NCBI GenBank assembly: GCA_002103075.1
Contig: DABG01000005.1
Span: 1-56,000 of the forward strand
Length of the DNA: 56,000 nt
Source of the DNA: Candidatus Gastranaerophilales bacterium HUM_9
GTDB lineage: Bacteria; Cyanobacteriota; Vampirovibrionia; Gastranaerophilales; Gastranaerophilaceae
Reading direction: 5' to 3'
Below the pieces are notes generated by a model. It searched no databases, had not been told where the DNA came from, and saw only the letters and a list, made by a program, of their open reading frames with translations. The translations under genes and the position numbers were made by a program. The stretch's first letter is position 1, and each line of letters begins with the position of its first letter. Shown here piece by piece: positions 51,201-56,000 of the stretch.

Positions 51201-54200
51201 AATAATTCTGGAAAGGGTTTGGATTATTTAATCAAATATCTAGAAGTGCAAGATAAAGTTAGTAGCAAATCAATAGGTGATTTGTTGCAATTAACTTTAG
51301 AGTATCAAATTCAAAATAGTGAAACACGAATATTTAATTTGGTAAAAGACTATACTTTAACAAATAATTCTGATTCTGCAAGTATAAATGTATCTGCTGG
51401 AAAAGTTGAGATTACTTCTCAAAATAATAATAACGTTTTAGATTTCAAGAATAGAGAAATTGTTTTAAATAATTCTACGGATTTAAAGTTATCAGATTTA
51501 AATACTTCTAATATTAATTTAAAAATATCTTCAAGTGATGCAAACGTGACTTTAAAAGATGTATATTTTAATGGTTCTGTTTCATCTGATATTGAGGGTG
51601 CAAAGATAGTTGTTACCGGTGATAAAACAACTACTATGGACGCTTACATAAATAATGGAGTAACAGTTCAATTAGGTGGCAGTGGTCAAGATGAAAGATT
51701 TGCGGGTGTATTTAATATTAAAGCTGGTGAAATCAATGGCGATAAATCTAGATTTAACTTAAATGTAGGTACTAATTCTGTAGGGGTTATTGATTTAGGA
51801 AATGGTACTAATGATACTTATAAATTTAGTTCTTTGGTAATTGATGATGGTTCTAAAACTACATTTAGCTTAGATGTTAATTTGAATGAAAATGTTTTTG
51901 AAAATTCAATAACTCCAATGATAGATTTAATAAATGCTGGTAGTAGTGAGCCATTAAATTTTAATCTTGTTAGAAACTTAATTTTTTCAGATAAGATAAG
52001 CACTGATAATGGTCAAGGTATTGTTACAATATCGAATGTAAATGTTGATACATCTTTGGCAAGTTTGGTTAATTTTATAGCAGGTGGTTTAAAAATAGAT
52101 AAAACTGCAATTAAACCGGCATTTTATTTTGATGTAGAGATAATTCAGGGTAATAATGATTTAACTCTTGCGTTAGATGATACCTTAAATGGAGTTGGAA
52201 CAAGGTATAAGTTTAAAACAACTTCTGTTGGTGGTGATATTGATAATATTAAAGTTGATAAAGTTACTTCTTGGTCTCAAAGTTTTGCGTTTGTAACAAC
52301 TGATTGGTATTATAAATTATCTATCAATGATAACAATGGATTGCATTTTGATATAACTTCTGATATGGCAGAGCAAAGACAGTTGGAAGCATTGTATTTT
52401 GTAAATAGAGATAAGACAAATGTTGATAAAATATTTGCTGCTTCTGATACAAATACTCATTATGTGAATTTAGATTCGATTGATTTAGATATAACTGGAA
52501 CAGTTCACCCTAAATCTGTAGGAATTACAAAAGGTAATTTAACAATTTCAGGTCTAATCGAAACAGATTTACAAGGAAATGAGGCTCGTTCTACGCTAGA
52601 TTTTCAACATAAGTATGGTGGAATGACAGTTGCAGAAGAACATTTAGTTGAAGAGGTTGTTGACGGTGAAACTACTTTTGTTCATAAACCACAAACTGTG
52701 TTGTTTGACTCAGTGCATTTGACAAAAGCTAATGCAAGTTCAGATGATACAGTGAATTTGGGTAATGGTTCATTGTTAAATGTTTTAGCTAATGATGCAA
52801 CCGTTATTTTGAGAGATGTAGTTGTTGATCATAACAATTCAGATGGATTAGGTGGTGCAATTTATTCAAAATCTGATGTATCTATATATGCTGATAATGC
52901 AGATAGTGTTTTTGATGGTAATAGACATAATCTTGCTGAGGGTAATTCAAAAGAGGTTAGCAACGATTTATATTTTGCAAAAAACTATGATGAATATGGT
53001 GAACAAAACCTTTATTTGAATGCTAAGACTGATAAGACAATAGCTATACGTTCAGGTATTGATTTCGATAAAGATACTAAGCTGGTTTTGAATGTTAATA
53101 ATGAAGACGGTTATGACGGAACAGTTTATATAAGAAATGATGTTGGTTCAGCTGAAAAGAGTTTAGCTAATATTAATTTGAATGGTGGTACATTGAGTGT
53201 AAGCAATGATTCCTCTAATAAACCTGAGTTTTCGACGATTTATACAGATAATTTAACAATATTAAAAGATACTTATTATACGTTTGATATTGATGTTGAT
53301 GGTAATGGGCAAGTTAAAAATGACAAAATTGTCATTGCTGATAAACGCTTGACTCCTACTGAAATTTTCAATGATAAGGTTTCTTTAGGATATACTGGTT
53401 TGATTTTAACAAAAGATTTGATGAATATAAACTTAAAAAGTTCTCTTCCAACTAAGATTCAAGTTATTGATATGATTGGTGAAACTAAGAAATTTATTAA
53501 ATTAACTTATGAAACAGATGGCGAAACAAAACATTTAGATAATTATAATACGGGCTTAAGATTAAATAATAATTTAGGTGATGGTTATAACTACTATGTA
53601 AGATTAGGCTTGAATGGTAATCTGATTATATATAATGATAATCCTAATTTGAATAACAACTCAAAAGATTTATTGAATATTATTGATAAGTATTCAACAA
53701 AATCTTTAACATATAACTTGAATGTTGATAAAGTTATTTATGATTATGGAAATAACACTGAGCCTGATGGATTAAATATTGTAACACGCCATAAAGAATT
53801 AAAATCAGCAAAATTAACAATCAATGGTAATACTAATTCAACAATTTCTACACTAACATCTGTTGAGGGTATAACTTTGGCGGGTGTACTTTCTTCTAAT
53901 ACAAAGGGAAAAGTTAAATTTTCTATTGCTCCTAATAAACAACAATTAGTCGGTAAAAACTTTAGTATGAAAGGTTTTGATGGAGCGATAATAAATAAAG
54001 GCGGCAAGGTTACTTTGACATCTGTTAATTTTGAAGATAATGAAACAGAAGATAATGGTGCGGGTATAAATAACAAAATTTATACAATCGGCACATTGAG
54101 ATATAAGGGCAGTGTTTCATTAAAAGGCACTTCAAAAAATTATGCAAAATTATATTCAAACGTAGCTACTTATGATGGCGGTGCGATTTATAATGAGAGC

Positions 54201-56000
54201 AGTTTGACGTTAAAATATGTTGAGCTAGGAAACGGTGAAGAAAACGGTAATAGAGCATTGAATGGCGGTGCGGTTGCGAATATACAAACGGCATATTATC
54301 CAACTTCTACAAACATTTCATATTCAAGATTTTATAATAATATAGCTGATGAAAAAGGTGGAGCTATTTATACAACAGGCTTGATGAAGTCTTCTAAAAA
54401 CAGTTTTGATTCTAACGTTGCTAAAAATGGTGGTGCTGTATATGTAAATGCAGACAATAATAAAAATTCAGCTGTAACAATTACATCTGATACATTTACA
54501 AGTAATAGTGCCGATGAATTCGGTGGTGCTTTGTTTGTTGATAAAGGTTCAGTAAATGTTAGTAAATCAACTTTTGGTACAGCAAAATATGATACAACAA
54601 AAGATGAAAAAATAGAAACAGGAAATAGTGCTGAAAAAGGTGGTGCTATTTATGTAAAATCTGATGATGATGTATCAAAGATATCAAGTAAAAATTCTTC
54701 AAAAGTATCTATATCTTCTTCAAAATTTTATAATAACACGGCAGTTGATGGTGGTGTTATTTATAATGATGAAAACTCTAATTTGAGTTTGAGTAAGAAT
54801 ACTTTTGGTGGTGGCGTTACTGCTACAGAAAAAGTAAATGGTAAAAACAAAAAAGTTACAAGATATTATTATAATGAAACTACTGGTAATGGCGGAGCTA
54901 TTTATAATAAAGGTAATTTGACAGATAGCAAATCTTCTTACGGCTATAATAAGGCTGAAAATGGTGGAGCTATTTATAATGATAATAGAATTGTTGGAAT
55001 TAAGACGGATAAAAAAGGTAAAAAATCTGATATTGCTGGATTGGTTTCTATAAAATTAAATTCAAATACTGCAAACGAAAATGGTGGAGCTATTTTAAAT
55101 ACTGCAAACGGTTATGTTTGGTCAAATAAATCATCATTTACTGGCAATTATTCAAAACTGGGTGGAGCTATTTATAATGATAGTAGTGCTGATATTGAAG
55201 AATTTGAAGTTACTCGTGGCAATAGCAATATAATTGATTATGAGTCAAAAGTTGTTAGCAAACTTGGTATAATTAAGGCTGATAGTACTACATTTAAACA
55301 AAATTATGCAGATAATGGTGGAGCTATTTACAATAAAGGTAGTTTGATTTTAAATAAATCAACATTTACGCAAAATGGTGTGTATGCAAAAGTACTTACT
55401 GAAGATGTTGAAATAACTATAACTGATAGCGATGGTAATGAAATAATAAAAACTATCACTCGACCTACTGGTGAGGTTCAAAATTCTTTTGGCGGAGCTA
55501 TTTATAATAATGGTTTTAATTATGAAAATGGTCTTTCTACAGAAGATATTATTGCTGTTGCAACTATTACAAGTTCAACTTTTGTCGGGAATTATGCAAA
55601 ATCAGATATTTATGATTCTGAAAACTTTGGACACTATGAAGCAAAAGGTTATGGTGGAGCGATTTATAACGGTGAATTGGGTATAATTAGTATTAATAAA
55701 TCAACATTTGGTAAAAATAATACTAAGACAGTTATAAACTCTAATTCTGCTGATTTTGGCGGAGCCATCTACAATTCAGGCAACTTAACCACAACCGGCT
55801 CTAGTTATACAAACAACACAGCCACAGAAAACGGTGGAGCTTTGTATAATGCTAACAACGGTATTATCCAATCAGATATCTTGGTAAAAGCAGGAACGGA
55901 ACCACAAGACAATATTACAAATAAAGGCGGTATATTAACTTCTAAGTTCACATCAAATAAGGCTATTAATGGTGGCGCTATATATAATGAGGGTGCAATA
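48267..56000 (+). CDS. Giant exported adhesin with Pmp-like FxxN/GGAI repeats (partial, 3' end outside window)
   Basis: Open through 2,578 codons to the window end, cut by the edge. A Sec signal peptide (FFVCLLVISGSFVFA, about 26-40) follows a basic start. Block 1 (about 208-371) has at least five tandem copies of a repeat with F-x-G/S-N-Y followed by GGAIYN. A long middle part (372-1,900) is beta-rich, with longer repeats of ITG/LNLKNV type. The last 680 residues return to dense GGAIYN/FxxN copies. FxxN and GGAI are the hallmark motifs of chlamydial polymorphic membrane proteins, which are adhesins and autotransporters. The C-terminal anchor lies beyond the window. Confidence 0.85.
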   Translation, partial: MPKNSSMHSIKDNISGFKKFLKSLFFVCLLVISGSFVFADENTEQTAIVVPLLSSVFQSTGNSIYNITLADSSDYNFCTSTFDIQNGGKIQKFYNVYLNVDGLVKSGDVQYTVLNQKDDNTIFLQWFNHPIFLKYEISDSVSSVKNVIEITSDDVSISEVLTGALSGVINNTKVNLSIESEFLNNFSKTGASSINNNKNAMISSIKSTFIGNYSLDDGGVINNKGNIVLLNSVFLGNYSNQNGVIYNTGTIDRINSEFIGNYALLGGGAIYNDGTISEINSNFISNYSDNDGGAIYNAQDGVITNIISTFVSNFSKGDGGAIYNLGEIGTIENSSFLGNYTSVVAKRGGAIYSETDLNFLANGATIEFTGNYVLTESGKLNEAIYINDSESTDDVTLTFSIKDGGTVVLNDSISGADLINVVIQGENASNDTFKLFNQINNAAVTFQNVKLDVLDGNIADYNFEKTTFKDEVLFDFDITLDESGNLLADTITTDKSSRGVLTLNKMNLLGVDLKTILENQLAVKIINSTSSRIILGISSALENEIAALIDKLNLPSEVVSTMTGDTDIKADAKWSDDFGEVTHIYGERRQYLGVTDDKKSFGFIYKYNTNEEVLTDVLAILNKAIIKNDLGDVIAKSFTTDTSYVYTVGQDLGETQGELTIKGYSSNNSAIDLNGHTGFELISSSVLNLKNVKIYDSTDSITNPIVVKNHQAVLNLQDVYLSGNIIGLGLNDNRFTINITGDDVTTITGIIKDANVNLKGGRFRFDTDTFADSSVTLKTDGGVIDLADNSIKQYNIAELISSKAVDYEMDMKLGNLLGETSLTSDSLRVGRYSLGGAVKIHYINFIDELASLKLNNKVIDAVNNIGITAIMPNDIKKASDVLNSDFVSEIKSKYSDAADLFSKSTTVLYSDYVGAEGSQNILLELADDFNNLEVYVTSAYHKIDTFDKYLVDGNFIINSNNEMFDNVYVTAFYRDVLVNNSGKGLDYLIKYLEVQDKVSSKSIGDLLQLTLEYQIQNSETRIFNLVKDYTLTNNSDSASINVSAGKVEITSQNNNNVLDFKNREIVLNNSTDLKLSDLNTSNINLKISSSDANVTLKDVYFNGSVSSDIEGAKIVVTGDKTTTMDAYINNGVTVQLGGSGQDERFAGVFNIKAGEINGDKSRFNLNVGTNSVGVIDLGNGTNDTYKFSSLVIDDGSKTTFSLDVNLNENVFENSITPMIDLINAGSSEPLNFNLVRNLIFSDKISTDNGQGIVTISNVNVDTSLASLVNFIAGGLKIDKTAIKPAFYFDVEIIQGNNDLTLALDDTLNGVGTRYKFKTTSVGGDIDNIKVDKVTSWSQSFAFVTTDWYYKLSINDNNGLHFDITSDMAEQRQLEALYFVNRDKTNVDKIFAASDTNTHYVNLDSIDLDITGTVHPKSVGITKGNLTISGLIETDLQGNEARSTLDFQHKYGGMTVAEEHLVEEVVDGETTFVHKPQTVLFDSVHLTKANASSDDTVNLGNGSLLNVLANDATVILRDVVVDHNNSDGLGGAIYSKSDVSIYADNADSVFDGNRHNLAEGNSKEVSNDLYFAKNYDEYGEQNLYLNAKTDKTIAIRSGIDFDKDTKLVLNVNNEDGYDGTVYIRNDVGSAEKSLANINLNGGTLSVSNDSSNKPEFSTIYTDNLTILKDTYYTFDIDVDGNGQVKNDKIVIADKRLTPTEIFNDKVSLGYTGLILTKDLMNINLKSSLPTKIQVIDMIGETKKFIKLTYETDGETKHLDNYNTGLRLNNNLGDGYNYYVRLGLNGNLIIYNDNPNLNNNSKDLLNIIDKYSTKSLTYNLNVDKVIYDYGNNTEPDGLNIVTRHKELKSAKLTINGNTNSTISTLTSVEGITLAGVLSSNTKGKVKFSIAPNKQQLVGKNFSMKGFDGAIINKGGKVTLTSVNFEDNETEDNGAGINNKIYTIGTLRYKGSVSLKGTSKNYAKLYSNVATYDGGAIYNESSLTLKYVELGNGEENGNRALNGGAVANIQTAYYPTSTNISYSRFYNNIADEKGGAIYTTGLMKSSKNSFDSNVAKNGGAVYVNADNNKNSAVTITSDTFTSNSADEFGGALFVDKGSVNVSKSTFGTAKYDTTKDEKIETGNSAEKGGAIYVKSDDDVSKISSKNSSKVSISSSKFYNNTAVDGGVIYNDENSNLSLSKNTFGGGVTATEKVNGKNKKVTRYYYNETTGNGGAIYNKGNLTDSKSSYGYNKAENGGAIYNDNRIVGIKTDKKGKKSDIAGLVSIKLNSNTANENGGAILNTANGYVWSNKSSFTGNYSKLGGAIYNDSSADIEEFEVTRGNSNIIDYESKVVSKLGIIKADSTTFKQNYADNGGAIYNKGSLILNKSTFTQNGVYAKVLTEDVEITITDSDGNEIIKTITRPTGEVQNSFGGAIYNNGFNYENGLSTEDIIAVATITSSTFVGNYAKSDIYDSENFGHYEAKGYGGAIYNGELGIISINKSTFGKNNTKTVINSNSADFGGAIYNSGNLTTTGSSYTNNTATENGGALYNANNGIIQSDILVKAGTEPQDNITNKGGILTSKFTSNKAINGGAIYNEGAI

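Noticed and set aside
55471..55686. A 71-codon plus-strand frame near the window end
   Set aside because: It is a shadow of the giant adhesin frame, which shows repeated GGAIYN in the other phase throughout.

Overview
This is an AT-rich bacterial chromosome segment with dense, mostly well-spaced housekeeping genes and many lineage-specific small proteins. The gene content suggests a non-photosynthetic relative of cyanobacteria from animal gut (Gastranaerophilales / 'Melainabacteria'). The hints are a DUF3326 gene (a family typical of cyanobacteria), a MurT-type ligase, a FliA/WhiG-type sigma factor, FabI, Sec-exported proteins of an envelope with an outer membrane, and Asn/Lys-rich proteins with clade-style N-termini. 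This placement is inference; no rRNA is present to prove it.

Layout. 1-626: a tRNA-Leu(UAG) gene whose 3' end and 5' half are each duplicated next to it, with small hairpin repeats inserted. 627-9351: hom-thrC (threonine), YqeG and U32 proteins, a YtxH/DUF948 envelope cluster, murT, pdxJ. 9410-11956: a complete DpnII-type (GATC) restriction-modification operon with two methylases. 12066-16499: PpiC, an M24 peptidase, a TrmH-family methylase, YraN, and an unusual pair made of a BcrA/D-like ATPase and a protein with two GFWG repeats. 16597-22457: a large coiled protein, DUF3326, fabI, rnhA, then an anti-sigma/ECF sigma/Spy-like operon. 22687-26121: a serine pathway (class V aminotransferase, serA, serB). 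26213-34392: a PLD-family protein, an M20 peptidase, efp, accB-accC, queD, uppP, a GNAT-like protein, rubredoxin. 34453-36882: trmD, rimM and a zinc-ribbon/RG-rich/AT-hook-like protein in one operon. 37092-39018: a REC-histidine kinase and a sigma factor. 39019-39945: a gene-free cluster of palindromic repeats. 39946-47160: a class A beta-lactamase-like protein without the usual catalytic Glu, YggT, MTA phosphorylase, a new HExxH protein, a PfkB kinase, a Cas4/RecB-like nuclease, and a second ECF sigma/anti-sigma pair. 48267-end: a giant exported adhesin (at least 2,578 residues) with chlamydial-Pmp-like FxxN/GGAI repeats, cut by the window edge.

Common threads. Dispersed palindromic repeats occur at 1-520, 10220-10285, 26122-26212, 39180-39840 and 47340-47380. 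One copy is built into the reading frame of the DpnM-like methylase. Terminators are clear perfect hairpins with U-tracts. One sits between accB and accC, where it could set the ratio of the two proteins. The points I would look at first are the repeat-encoded methylase N-terminus, the broken tRNA-Leu copies, the RG-rich/AT-hook-like protein in the rimM-trmD operon, the ATPase/GFWG pair, and the giant Pmp-like adhesin.
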